Position numbers and translations under genes: made by a program
Shown: piece by piece, positions 1 through 10,263 of the stretch
Position numbering within the stretch: position 1 is the first letter of the stretch
Layout: each line of letters begins with the position of its first letter
Notes under the pieces: generated by a model
Seen by the model: the letters and a program-made list of their open reading frames with translations, nothing else
Database searches by the model: none
What the model was told of the DNA's origin: nothing
NCBI GenBank assembly: GCA_003228585.1
Contig: QIEJ01000109.1
Location: 1 to 37,665, forward strand
Length of the DNA: 37,665 nt
Direction of reading: 5' to 3'
Source: Pseudomonadota bacterium
GTDB taxonomy: Bacteria; BMS3Abin14

Positions 1-610
1 CATACGGTTCACCCAGGCCAGGAATTCGTCCATCCGGGAGATAGGCCTTTGCCGATGTGGGCCAATCCTCCTGGAACTGCCGGGAACTCTTCTCTAGGGC
101 TGCCTGAAGCCGCTCGTACATGGGAAATCCCCGATCCGCGAGATCAACGGTGGGCTCCAGGACCTGTGACAGGTTCATGGTCCCGTAATGTGATAAAGCC
201 GCTATCCAAGTGGATACCGCATCCGGTACCGCGGCGGCCAACAGACCATCACCGGGAATCGTATCGATGCCGTTCTTTTTAAACCAGTCAATGGTCGCCC
301 TTCGCGGGGCGGGGCCCTGCCCGCAGAGACTCACTACGCGGTTCTCATCAGCGAGGTAGATGAGGATCGGAACCTCGCCGCCTATGCCGTAGATATAAGG
401 TTCCAACACAGAGAGGGCAAATCCCATCGCCACACCCGCATCGATGGCATTTCCACCTTGCTCCAGGATGTGAAGCCCGATCCTGCTGGCCAGATAATGC
501 CCGCTTGTAACCATTCCATGTGTTCCCATGATGACGGGGCGGGTCGTAAAAACCTCCGGATCAGCTCCGGCCAGAACGCTGAGCATGTTTGATGTATCTG
601 GGGTTGTCAT
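1..610 (-). CDS. Gamma-glutamyltransferase family protein, N-terminal part (runs off left edge)
   Basis: Own translation from CAT at 608-610: MTTPDTSNMLSVLAGADPEVFTTRPVIMGTHGMVTSGHYLASRIGLHILEQGGNAIDAGVAMGFALSVLEPYIYGIGGE...; the GGNAIDAGVA and GIGGE motifs are typical of the GGT N-terminal Ntn hydrolase family. Confidence 0.88.
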   Translation of the reverse strand, partial: MTTPDTSNMLSVLAGADPEVFTTRPVIMGTHGMVTSGHYLASRIGLHILEQGGNAIDAGVAMGFALSVLEPYIYGIGGEVPILIYLADENRVVSLCGQGPAPRRATIDWFKKNGIDTIPGDGLLAAAVPDAVSTWIAALSHYGTMNLSQVLEPTVDLADRGFPMYERLQAALEKSSRQFQEDWPTSAKAYLPDGRIPGLGEPY

Positions 611-666
611 GGGTATCCTCCCTTTAGTCTGGTAGTTAATGAAGTTATTTTAACATGGTGTTGAAT

Positions 667-711
667 GAGATTGCCACGGCAGCCCCAAATTGCAGGCCAC
701 CTCGCAATGAC
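667..711. repeat. Short dispersed repeat, GTCATTGCGAGG...GGCAATCTC type
   Basis: Minus strand reads GTCATTGCGAGG-N24-GGCAATCTC; the same end motifs recur at 16546-16591. Confidence 0.6.
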
Positions 712-743
712 AACCGCTTTCTACTTGCTCTGTGGTCATTATT

Positions 744-815
744 TTGGAATGTGGAATTTGGAGGCTGTAATTGTTTGTAAGTCTTGGATTTTGGATGTTG
801 GATTTTGGATTTAAC
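744..815. repeat. Intergenic heptamer-periodic array (TTTGGAA / TTGGATT)
   Basis: TTTGGAA TGTGGAA TTTGGAG, then TTGGATT TTGGATG TTGGATT TTGGATT. Confidence 0.65.
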
Positions 816-861
816 AAAAGAAAAGCTCCAGGCCGTCCGTTGAACCCGGACAACCTGGAGC
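815..861 (-). terminator. Rho-independent terminator downstream of the SLC13-type permease
   Basis: Minus strand GCTCCAGGTTGTCCGGGTTCAACGGACGGCCTGGAGC followed by TTTTCTTTT. Confidence 0.85.
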
Positions 862-900
862 CGCCAGAAAGGAGATGGCCTCTGGAACCAGAACCCTGGA

Positions 901-2241
901 TCACATGAGTGGTAAGACCCAGATAAGCACCATGAAAATATAGCAGATCACCAGGGAGGATATGACATAGGGCACTGTGTAGGAGAAGAACTCCTTGAGG
1001 GCCATCTTCTCACCATCCTCTTTCTCCCCCATCGAAAGGGCCACAAACAGGGCCGGCGCGCCCGCTATGGTGAGATTGCTTCCCAGTGTCCCCGACCAGA
1101 CGAGTGCCCAGTAGTAGGGCCAGACGTTCAGATCCATGGTTTCACCAAGGTCCCGGATCACGTAGAGGAGCGTCAGGATGAACGCGTCGTGCTCAACCAC
1201 CCCAACGATGGGCGCCGTCACCCAGTAGAGAACCGATGTCCCCACCAGGAGACCCTGTTCGATAAAGGGTACGAACCAGTTGGCGACGATTTCGAGGATG
1301 TGGGTTTGCTCCATGCCTCCCACGAGAGCGAAAAGGGCCGCGTAAAACGCGATGGCGTTCCATTCGATCTCCGATAGCATGTGTTCGAGGTCAGGGACGT
1401 CGAATTTAAGGGGTTTTTTCAGGATCTCTACGGCCAGGACCATGAGGAGCGTCCCCGCGAAGGCGATGAACCCGAGCTTGACCCCAAGGAACTGCCGCAT
1501 GGCCATGGCGATTATGGTAAGGACAAACCCACCGACGACAAGAACGGCGAACTTCTTGTCCTTGATGTGCTCTGTCGTCTGTCCTGCTGCTTCGTGGGCC
1601 GCTTCCTCGTCAAGAACACAGAACGCGAGATCGGACTTCAGGAACTTGAAATAGAAGAGGACGAGAACGATGAGGTAGGTCGCCGTCAGGATGAGGAACG
1701 ACGACGGCCTCCCTGAATGCCAGATGAAACCGAGGAACTCCACGCCGGACACGCTATGGAGCATCTGGGGCGGTAGGTCGCCGAGAAGAAGAGCCGTTCC
1801 CATGAAGTTCGAGCAGAGGCCGATAAACAGGATGGGGCCAGTAGCCTTGAAACCATAAAGCTTGCGGATGTGGAAGATAATGGGCGCCAGCATCAGCACC
1901 ACCACCACATTGTCGATGAACATCGACACGAAGCCGGCGAGTCCGCCGATGAGGGTGACAAAGAGGGGGATGTTGCCCTTGGACCAGTGAAGCGTCCTGT
2001 CACCGAGATATTCGGGGATACCGGTTTTGCCGAAGTAACCGGCGATGAGCCAGACGCTGATGAGGATCATCATGACGTTCCAGTCCACAAAGGTAAATGC
2101 CTGGACCTCGGTCATGCTGCCAACTGCTACCATGGCGACAACACCCAGCAGGGCAGCCACAACAGTGTCGATTTTACGAATGATGACAAAAATAATCGTG
2201 ACTGCGAAGATTATCGCAGTGGTGATCTGGATCGGTTCCAT
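901..2241 (-). CDS. SLC13/ArsB-NhaD ion-transporter superfamily permease
   Basis: Multi-TM ORF; likely start at MEPIQITTAIIF (CAT 2239-2241) rather than the upstream ORF start at 2355. Motifs include FIDNVVVVLMLAPII and GSNLTIAGAPA. Confidence 0.82.
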   Translation of the reverse strand: MEPIQITTAIIFAVTIIFVIIRKIDTVVAALLGVVAMVAVGSMTEVQAFTFVDWNVMMILISVWLIAGYFGKTGIPEYLGDRTLHWSKGNIPLFVTLIGGLAGFVSMFIDNVVVVLMLAPIIFHIRKLYGFKATGPILFIGLCSNFMGTALLLGDLPPQMLHSVSGVEFLGFIWHSGRPSSFLILTATYLIVLVLFYFKFLKSDLAFCVLDEEAAHEAAGQTTEHIKDKKFAVLVVGGFVLTIIAMAMRQFLGVKLGFIAFAGTLLMVLAVEILKKPLKFDVPDLEHMLSEIEWNAIAFYAALFALVGGMEQTHILEIVANWFVPFIEQGLLVGTSVLYWVTAPIVGVVEHDAFILTLLYVIRDLGETMDLNVWPYYWALVWSGTLGSNLTIAGAPALFVALSMGEKEDGEKMALKEFFSYTVPYVISSLVICYIFMVLIWVLPLM

Positions 2242-2318
2242 GTTCCTCCCCTTCCAAGGATTTAACTGAATGAACCAGGCAAAAACCGGTTCAAAACAGT
2301 AGTGCGCAATCTGAATAC

Positions 2319-3278
2319 TCAGGCTCGTTCGCTGCTTGTCTTCATTGCCTCCCATCGATTGGAGATGGCCGTTTTCAAGGCGTCCTTTGCTTCTGAAGCC
2401 CCCATGGGACTGTATCCCAGAAGCTCTCTCGCCCGGGTGTCATCCAGTTCCCAGGGATCGGCCAGAAAAGCACTGCCCTCCCATTGATCCTTTGGGATAC
2501 ATCTGACTTCACACAGGGACCCGGTTACCTCTCGAACCATCCGGGCAACCTCCTCCCAGGTTACGTAGACGGTGGAAAAATTGAACGTCTGTCCGAAAGC
2601 CCCTGGATTAAACAGGCACAGCTCCATTCCCTGATACAGATCCGCCATGTGTACGAAACTGCCCCCGGAATCTGCCGGAACCTCCAGAGGTTCACCGCCA
2701 GCGGCTATCTTGAGCATCTGCCTTAAATGTTTTCCAGCTATGTCATCCCCGTATGCCCACCAGAAACGGATGACTGTCGCGGGCAGATCGTTCTGACTCC
2801 AGTACATAAGGCAGAGCTTCTCGGCGGCTGCCTTGGCGATGCCGTAAAGGGGCTTTCGCGCCTCCTCCACGACAAGAGGGTGTTTTTCGTCGAGGGGTGA
2901 ATACTGAGGCTTTCCGTAAACTACCGCCGTACTCGTGTAGATCAGGTGCTTGACCTTCTGAGCCACCATTTCCTCAAGAAGGTATATATGACCGATCAGG
3001 TCGTGCTCAAAAACCTCCAGAGGTTCTCCCGAGAAAGACCAGGCCAGGTGGAGAACCGCATCCACGCCTTCAACCGCTGCTTTCACAGCATCCTTGTCCT
3101 CAATGCCGGCCTGGAAAAGGGCCAGTTTGTCACCCTCCATGGACCGAAGCGGGCCCACTTCACGGTCAATGACCCTGATCTCGTACCCCTTTTTCAGAAG
3201 AGCAGTTGTCCAGTAACTCCCGCAGGACCCTGCTCCTCCAGTTATCAGGATTTTTTTTGGCGATTCCATGATTTCCAC
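2319..3278 (-). CDS. NAD-dependent epimerase/dehydratase (extended SDR)
   Basis: N-terminal ILITGGAGSCGS Rossmann motif, YTSTAVVYG, YGIAKAAAEK (YxxxK). Confidence 0.85.
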   Translation of the reverse strand: MEIMESPKKILITGGAGSCGSYWTTALLKKGYEIRVIDREVGPLRSMEGDKLALFQAGIEDKDAVKAAVEGVDAVLHLAWSFSGEPLEVFEHDLIGHIYLLEEMVAQKVKHLIYTSTAVVYGKPQYSPLDEKHPLVVEEARKPLYGIAKAAAEKLCLMYWSQNDLPATVIRFWWAYGDDIAGKHLRQMLKIAAGGEPLEVPADSGGSFVHMADLYQGMELCLFNPGAFGQTFNFSTVYVTWEEVARMVREVTGSLCEVRCIPKDQWEGSAFLADPWELDDTRARELLGYSPMGASEAKDALKTAISNRWEAMKTSSERA

Positions 3279-3330
3279 CTGTAATCAGGGTTTATAACAG
3301 AATTCATATCAGGAATTGAGAAAGAAACGA

Positions 3331-3362
3331 GGTCCGGGTGAGTTGAAATCCTCACCCGAACC
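3331..3362 (-). terminator. Intrinsic terminator after tctA-like gene
   Basis: Minus strand GGTTCGGGTGAG-GATTTCAA-CTCACCCGGACC followed by TCGTTTCTTTC, just past the stop at 3377. Confidence 0.8.
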
Positions 3363-3376
3363 TTATCTCTATTTAA

Positions 3377-4900
3377 TTATGCCGGGGCTTCCTCATCTTT
3401 GCTCTTCATCTTGTCCTTGATCAGCTTGAATGCCGGAAGAGCGAAGAGGAATAATGCGACAACCATGAATATTGCCGAAATAGGCCGGGTGAAGAAAATA
3501 CCGAAAGACCCGTCACCGATAATCAGGCTCTGGCGCAGGAACCTTTCGGTCATGGCCCCGAGGACCAGGGCCACCGCCAGCGGAGCGAGGGGATACTTGA
3601 GCTTCTTCATGACGTACCCGAGACCTCCGAAAACAAGGGTACACCACACGTCAAACATGAGGTTCCGCATTACATAACTTCCTATGAAGCAGGCGATGAC
3701 GATGACCGGGGTCAGGAGACCCCATGGTATCCTCATGATGGAAGCCAGGACCGGTGTCCCGATGAGGCAGATGATCAGGCAGGCCGTTCCGGAAAGGAAC
3801 AGACTGGCAATAAGCCCCCACACGAAGACTGGCTCCTCCAGGAACAACCTCGGCCCGGGCCACAGGCCCCACATGTAAAGACCCGCCAGAAGAACGGCCG
3901 CAGTGGGGGAGCCGGGGATCCCCAATGAGATCATGGGAAGCAGGGCGCCGGTGCCCGCCGCATTGGCGGCTGCCTGAGGAGCGAGAATCCCCTCGATGGC
4001 CCCTTTTCCGTACTTTTCAGGGTTTTTCGAGTATTGCTTGGCGATACCGTAGCCGAGGAACGAGGCCGGAGTGGCTCCCGTACCGGGAAGGATGCCCACA
4101 AAAAAGCCCATAAGGGCACTCAGTAAGGTCAGGCCGAAATGCTCTTTGGTAGCCATTATGCCGCCCTTGATATCCTCCCAGCCCAGCTTGGCATGGATGA
4201 CTTCCTTGATCTCTATGCTGAGCCGCTCCTCGCCGTCGATCATGATCTCACCGAGACCGAAGAGTCCGATGGTCACCGGAACGAAATGAAACCCACTTAA
4301 AAAAGCCATAGTCCCGAAGGTCAGACGCGGTGAACCCGTAACCACGTCCAGGCCCGCCATGGTCAGGAGAAGACCGAAGCTTGTGCTGATGAGGGTCTTC
4401 AGAGCGCCGCCGGTTCCCAGACCCACGAAAGTACTGAAGGCCAGCATCATGATGGCGAACATCTCGGGCGGCCCGAATTTCAGGGCAAACAAAGCCAGAG
4501 GCATGGCGAGGGTCACGAAAAAGACGGCCGCGACCATGATTCCCACGAAGGAGGACACGAAAGCGGCCGCCAAAGCCAGGCCCGCCTTTCCCTGCTTGGC
4601 CATGGGATATCCATCGAAGATCAGAGCCACCGACCAGGGTTCCCCGGGTATGGCAAACAAGATCGAGGTGATCACCCCTCCGTACAACGCCCCCCAGTAT
4701 ATGGCGGCCAGGAAGATGATGCCGACCTCGGGGGGAACGAGAACGGTGACAGGCAGCAAAAGCGCCACGCCGGCGGTGCCTCCGAGTCCTGGAAGAACAC
4801 CCACCGCCAGACCCAGTAAAAGGCCCACGGTCATCATGAACAGGGACAGAGGTTGAAATGCGACCCCGAATCCCACCAAAAGGTTAGCAAGTGTTTCCAT
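3377..4900 (-). CDS. tctA: Tripartite tricarboxylate transporter, large permease TctA family
   Basis: MTVGLLLGLAVGVLPGLGGTAGVALLLPVT and GILPGTGATPASFLGYGIAKQYSKNPEKYGKGAIEGILAPQAAANAAGTGALLPMISLGIPGSPTAAVLL are TctA signatures. Confidence 0.96.
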   Translation of the reverse strand: METLANLLVGFGVAFQPLSLFMMTVGLLLGLAVGVLPGLGGTAGVALLLPVTVLVPPEVGIIFLAAIYWGALYGGVITSILFAIPGEPWSVALIFDGYPMAKQGKAGLALAAAFVSSFVGIMVAAVFFVTLAMPLALFALKFGPPEMFAIMMLAFSTFVGLGTGGALKTLISTSFGLLLTMAGLDVVTGSPRLTFGTMAFLSGFHFVPVTIGLFGLGEIMIDGEERLSIEIKEVIHAKLGWEDIKGGIMATKEHFGLTLLSALMGFFVGILPGTGATPASFLGYGIAKQYSKNPEKYGKGAIEGILAPQAAANAAGTGALLPMISLGIPGSPTAAVLLAGLYMWGLWPGPRLFLEEPVFVWGLIASLFLSGTACLIICLIGTPVLASIMRIPWGLLTPVIVIACFIGSYVMRNLMFDVWCTLVFGGLGYVMKKLKYPLAPLAVALVLGAMTERFLRQSLIIGDGSFGIFFTRPISAIFMVVALFLFALPAFKLIKDKMKSKDEEAPA

Positions 4901-5021
4901 TTATACCTCCTGCGCTGATGCCGTTCTCCAAAAAAACTCCAACGGTCTATTGGAGGCTATCAAATCGGCAACAGCCCTGTATCATCTCGTTGATTGAATG
5001 AATTGGATCTCAATAATCAAG

Positions 5022-5060
5022 TAAATAGGAAACAGTCCCTCTAAATAGGAAACAGTCCCT
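5022..5060. repeat. Tandem duplication of TAAATAGGAAACAGTCCCT (20-bp period) at the 3' end of tctB
   Basis: Identical 19-mers at 5022-5040 and 5042-5060. Confidence 0.9.
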
Positions 5061-5514
5061 TCCGCCAGAGAAGGCTTTTGGGCAGAGGAAGCTTCAACCC
5101 TTTCTCCATGCCGAAATAAACGGCCCCTGTCATAATAATAGTAAAGATAATAACCGTGGCCCAGCGGTGTTTCCCGAGCCACCGGACGAAAAGAAGGCAA
5201 TAGCCTATAGTCGCGAAATAGACCCCAGTGTAGACGATCCCGATTGCGAGCAGAATCGCCGTGAAGAAGATCCGCACCACCTCTGCAAGACCCTCCTTGT
5301 TTTCAAAGAATCTGTCACCTGGATCTGTTTTCTTCAGGTTAATGACGACGAGTAATACAGCACAGACCAGCAGCAGCAAAGCCAGCCAGAAGACGGAAAA
5401 ACCCGCTTGAGGACCGTCTGCCTCCCAGCCGAAACCCAGCCGGGAAGCGTCCATAATCCCAATCAGGGCCACGAGAATAAAGAGCCCCGCCGTAATGATC
5501 TCACCTTTTTTCAA
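5041..5514 (-). CDS. tctB: Tripartite tricarboxylate transporter, small permease TctB family
   Basis: 157 aa, four predicted hydrophobic segments, between tctA-like and tctC-like genes. Confidence 0.88.
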   Translation of the reverse strand: MKKGEIITAGLFILVALIGIMDASRLGFGWEADGPQAGFSVFWLALLLLVCAVLLVVINLKKTDPGDRFFENKEGLAEVVRIFFTAILLAIGIVYTGVYFATIGYCLLFVRWLGKHRWATVIIFTIIMTGAVYFGMEKGLKLPLPKSLLWRKGLFPI

Positions 5515-5616
5515 AACTTGCCTCCCAGGGGTGCGACAAGAGGGGGCGCAGGATCACCGTAGTAACCCTGCACCCCCAATGTCAGCTTTCGTAAGTGAAT
5601 ACTCCTTAATCGAAGG

Positions 5617-6600
5617 CTACTTGAGCCAGCCCTGCGCCTTCATGATCGTGATGTGTTTTTTCTCATAATTCTCAACGAATTTCATCAGATCGTCACCCGT
5701 GATGGAGGTCGGCTGCAAGCCGGTTTTGGCCGCAAATGCCAGCCAATCCGGATCTTTGGAAATGTCCTTGAACAGAGCTACCAATCCTGCCTGCTCCGAT
5801 TTGGAAATACCCGGAGGAGCGAAGATGCCCCGCATCATGTTGTAGCTGAAGTCGAAGCCCAGCTCCTTGGCCGTGGGGGTGTCCTCATAACCCTTGACAT
5901 CGAGGCGCTCGTCCTGGAAGACCACCAGAGGGCGCACGAACTCGGGATAGAATGGACCGGCCTCACTGACCTGGTTCACGCTGGCCTCAATATGACCACC
6001 CACGAGGGCCTTGGCCACAGCACCGCCGCCCTTGAAGGGAACATACTTGAAGGGCTTGGTTTTGCCTATTTTCTCGATAGCGCGGAAGACGATCTCATCC
6101 TCCTGCTTGGAACCGGTTCCACCAACCAATATGCTCCTCTTCCTCGCCTCGCTGAGGAAGTCCTCGAAGGTCTTGAACTTGCTGTCCTTCTGGACCCAGA
6201 GCGGGAAGTTGTCCAGAGCAAGCAAGAAAACAGGCGTGAAGTCCCGGAATGTGAATGGAAGTTTCTGGAACAGCGGCGTGGTGACAAAGCTGTTCAGGGT
6301 GATGAGCATCATGTGGCCATTGCCCTTCTGGGTGAGAAGGTACTGCATGGCCACGGCCCCCGCGCCACCGGGCTTGTTAACCGGGATTATAACCTCGTCG
6401 ATGTACTTGTTCTTGACGTTGAGGCCGACCAGGAAACGGGCATATTTGTCGGCACCACCGCCCGCACCGGCTGATATGACGAACTCGACAGGCCTGGTAG
6501 GCCAGTCAGCGGCTTCGGCTACCTCGCCGAAGACAAACAGAACGGCACATACCATAATCGTAATAAGCACAAATGAATAACGTGATCTAATTCCACTCAT
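5617..6600 (-). CDS. tctC: Tripartite tricarboxylate transporter substrate-binding protein (TctC/Bug family)
   Basis: Signal peptide, then DWPTRPVEFVISAGAGGGADKYARF; FVPFKGGGAVAKALVGGHIEA; C-terminal Bug-like sequence. Confidence 0.94.
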   Translation of the reverse strand: MSGIRSRYSFVLITIMVCAVLFVFGEVAEAADWPTRPVEFVISAGAGGGADKYARFLVGLNVKNKYIDEVIIPVNKPGGAGAVAMQYLLTQKGNGHMMLITLNSFVTTPLFQKLPFTFRDFTPVFLLALDNFPLWVQKDSKFKTFEDFLSEARKRSILVGGTGSKQEDEIVFRAIEKIGKTKPFKYVPFKGGGAVAKALVGGHIEASVNQVSEAGPFYPEFVRPLVVFQDERLDVKGYEDTPTAKELGFDFSYNMMRGIFAPPGISKSEQAGLVALFKDISKDPDWLAFAAKTGLQPTSITGDDLMKFVENYEKKHITIMKAQGWLK

Positions 6601-6891
6601 GGTCTTTTTTCCTCCTTCAATAGGGTCTTCAGACCGTGGTTAACTTCTTCTCCCCCCCTCCTTCGCATTCTTCCGAACATTTCTTCGATTACACCCCCTT
6701 TTCTATTAGAATGGTTGGGTTTTAAACCCCTGGAAAAGGCGACAGTCCCCTTCTCGAGATCAAGGGACTTTCCACCGGTGATCTTATCACAGGGGCCTCA
6801 GTTTTGCAGCAGCTTAAGGCCTGAATGAACAGACCATTCGCCCACTTTGCAAGACCATTTCCCTACCCTTTTGATCTGTAAGAATCCCTTT

Positions 6892-6925
6892 CGGGCATCC
6901 TCCCTTATGACGGGGAGGATGCCCG
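6892..6925 (-). other. Strong hairpin between the oxidoreductase operon and tctCBA
   Basis: CGGGCATCCTCCC / GGGAGGATGCCCG, 8-nt loop, no clear U-tract. Confidence 0.75.
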
Positions 6926-6954
6926 ATTGATGTTTATGTCCTGTGATGTCTTTT

Positions 6955-7950
<996 letters not shown>

Positions 7951-7998
7951 TTATCAGCATCTATCAATCTGCTGACAGGCTAAAGACATTGATATCGC

Positions 7999-9189
7999 CT
8001 AGACCTTGTCGAAGTTCACCCAGTATACGTACTGGTCGACCTTGCCGTCCTTGGCTGCCTGGGTGAGAACCTTCGCCATGCTGTAGAACTCCTCGAGGGA
8101 GACGACCTCACCACCGAGACCGGCCATGAAAGAGGTAACAGGCGGAGGGTTGGGCACGTCGTACAGAGCGGACCGGACCTCATGAATAAGGTTTCCACCC
8201 TTCATGGCTCCACCGTAGGAGGTGCTCGTCTCGATGGTTCCAACAGCCTTGAACTTGGAAAGGCTCTCGGCAACAGCTTCTGTGGGGAACGGCCTCATGA
8301 AGCGCAGCCTCACCATACCAGCCTTGACGCCCTTTTCCCTGAGATGGTTCACGGCAAAACGGGCCGTCCTTGCGTGGCCGCCCTGCAGGAAGAAGACGAA
8401 CTCAGCATCGTCCGTCATGTACTCCTCCAGGAAGGGGTCGTAGTTTCGGCCGAACTGCTTGTTGAAGTCAGCGACGGCCTCTTCAATGACCTTGGGGGTA
8501 TCGATAAATGCCTGGGCTCTCTGGAGATCGATGGCCGGTCCCTGGTCGGGAAAGATCTGCGGACCGTGGGAGACAGGCTTAGTGGGATCCAGAGGATGGG
8601 GGTTGTTAAAAGGCGGCAGATACTCGTCCACAGCCTTCTGATCGGGGATGCTCACCTTCCCGGGGATGTGGGAAACGAAGTAACCGTCCTGGCAGCAGAA
8701 CTGGGGCAGCAGAACCCTGGCATCCTCACCGATCTTGAAATACATGATGGTGTTGTCCAGGACTTCCTGCGGATCGGCAGCCCAGCCCATGATCCATCCC
8801 TGATCTCGAGCGCTCATGACGTCGGTGTGCTCGGACCCGAAGTCACCTGGAGGATCAAGCGCGCGGTCTGCGATGGCCATCTGGCAGGGCAGTCGCCCGC
8901 CGGCGGCAGGAGAGTAGCACTCCATTGCGTAGGTCACACCCACACCGGAGCTTCCCGTGTAGGCCCTTGCCCCGGCAGCGGATGCTCCGTAAGCAATGGA
9001 AACCTGGGCATGCTCACCCTCGCCGTGAACAAACTCGGCATCGAGCTCGCCGTTGGCGACCAGTTTGGACAGTTCCATCATAATCCCCGTGTAGGGGCGA
9101 ATGGGGTAAGAGCTGATAACCTCGACTCTTGACAACATGGCACCGTAAGCTGCAGAAGAGCAGCCAGCCAAAAACATTTCTTTCGCCAT
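7999..9189 (-). CDS. 2-oxoacid:ferredoxin oxidoreductase alpha subunit
   Basis: AAYGAMLSRVEVISSYPIRPYTGIMMELSKLVANGELDAEFVHGEGEHAQVSIAYGASAAGARAYTGSSGVGVTYAMECY. Confidence 0.93.
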   Translation of the reverse strand: MAKEMFLAGCSSAAYGAMLSRVEVISSYPIRPYTGIMMELSKLVANGELDAEFVHGEGEHAQVSIAYGASAAGARAYTGSSGVGVTYAMECYSPAAGGRLPCQMAIADRALDPPGDFGSEHTDVMSARDQGWIMGWAADPQEVLDNTIMYFKIGEDARVLLPQFCCQDGYFVSHIPGKVSIPDQKAVDEYLPPFNNPHPLDPTKPVSHGPQIFPDQGPAIDLQRAQAFIDTPKVIEEAVADFNKQFGRNYDPFLEEYMTDDAEFVFFLQGGHARTARFAVNHLREKGVKAGMVRLRFMRPFPTEAVAESLSKFKAVGTIETSTSYGGAMKGGNLIHEVRSALYDVPNPPPVTSFMAGLGGEVVSLEEFYSMAKVLTQAAKDGKVDQYVYWVNFDKV

Positions 9190-9204
9190 TTTATATTCCT
9201 CCTC

Positions 9205-9552
9205 CTAGAAAGGTTTCTCCAGGCGGACCACACCACCTTTGAATTCCAGTTCGTTGACTGCGCTGATGCAATCCACGGGGCACTCGTTTTCACAGATGAG
9301 GCAGCCCTTGCAGTAGTCCGCGTTCCAGACCATCTTCTCTTCCTTCTCGTCCAGATGCCAGGTGGCATCGGGGCAGAAGAGAAAACAGTTCAGGCACAGA
9401 GTGCAGGCCTCATGGTCGATAACCGGACGGACAGTTCTCCAGTTCCCGGTGATCATCCCCTTGTTCTCTTTCTTGTTCGCGGGGAGAACCGCTCCCAGGG
9501 GGACCTGCAAGTGTTTAGGAATATTGAACTTTTCGCAGTACTTTTTGCTCAT
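9205..9552 (-). CDS. 2-oxoacid:ferredoxin oxidoreductase delta subunit, 2x[4Fe-4S] ferredoxin
   Basis: Two clusters: CTLCLNCFLFCP and CKGCLICENECPVDCI. Confidence 0.93.
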   Translation of the reverse strand: MSKKYCEKFNIPKHLQVPLGAVLPANKKENKGMITGNWRTVRPVIDHEACTLCLNCFLFCPDATWHLDEKEEKMVWNADYCKGCLICENECPVDCISAVNELEFKGGVVRLEKPF

Positions 9553-9581
9553 AACTTTCTCCTTCCAGGCTCAAAGACGTT

Positions 9582-10187
9582 TTACAGGTCTTTTACCACT
9601 GCTGACTCGTAGCCCGCTTTGGCACCCTCTTTGTTGGCCGACACCGCGACCAGGCTGTCAATGGTCAGGTTGTCAGTTCCGTGGCATGCAGCACCGGCCA
9701 GCACCGCCGAGATTCCAGCACCGACAGCGGAGACTTCAACGCCACCCTCAGATCCCATGAAGTCCAGACCTTCCATGGAGAACTCCTCCTCGGCGTCAAC
9801 ACAGATGATCTTGCTGAGCAGGTCCTTGTTGGGGATGAACTTGAGGATCTCATCGGGAGATCTCTTGGAGTTGACGACCAGGACTCCGCCTTTATCCATG
9901 CCCCAGAGAATATTCAATCCCTTGACGATGGTGTCGTCCATGATCACGACCAGGCTGGGGTTTTTGTTCTCATACTCGTAGCGCATCTCGATCTCTTCAT
10001 CGCTGATGCGGACATACTTCCGCAGTGGAACTCCAACTCTGTCAGGCAGGTCCGCATAATCGTCCCACGCCTGAACAAACTTGCCGTCCTTGTCCGCTGA
10101 GCTGGCCATGATAAGGGTCATGTGTCGCCCTTCCATATCCTGGACCACCCCGCGCGCCCAAATAGTAATTTCATATACATCGGACAT
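9582..10187 (-). CDS. 2-oxoacid:ferredoxin oxidoreductase gamma subunit
   Basis: YEITIWARGVVQDMEGRHMTLIMASSADKDGKFVQAWDDYADLPDRVGVPLRKYVRIS; gamma-domain pattern, first gene of the four-subunit set. Confidence 0.9.
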   Translation of the reverse strand: MSDVYEITIWARGVVQDMEGRHMTLIMASSADKDGKFVQAWDDYADLPDRVGVPLRKYVRISDEEIEMRYEYENKNPSLVVIMDDTIVKGLNILWGMDKGGVLVVNSKRSPDEILKFIPNKDLLSKIICVDAEEEFSMEGLDFMGSEGGVEVSAVGAGISAVLAGAACHGTDNLTIDSLVAVSANKEGAKAGYESAVVKDL

Positions 10188-10263
10188 AATGATTTTCCTC
10201 CCTTGTTCTATTGGTAGAACTCCAGTTTTCTACATAGGATGATAGTCCTATATCCCCCCCCTT

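Noticed and set aside
744-815. CRISPR-like array
   Set aside because: Period is 7 bp with no spacer/repeat alternation; no cas genes in the window.
6624-6635. GGTCTTCAGACC palindrome just upstream of tctC as a FadR site
   Set aside because: Even-centred and overlaps the ribosome-binding region; does not match the three operator copies.
8182-9132. 316-aa plus-strand ORF opposite the oxidoreductase alpha subunit
   Set aside because: Shadow ORF of a well-conserved gene; similar cases at 5653-6474, 6943-7728, 12010-12855 and 14090-14965 rejected for the same reason.
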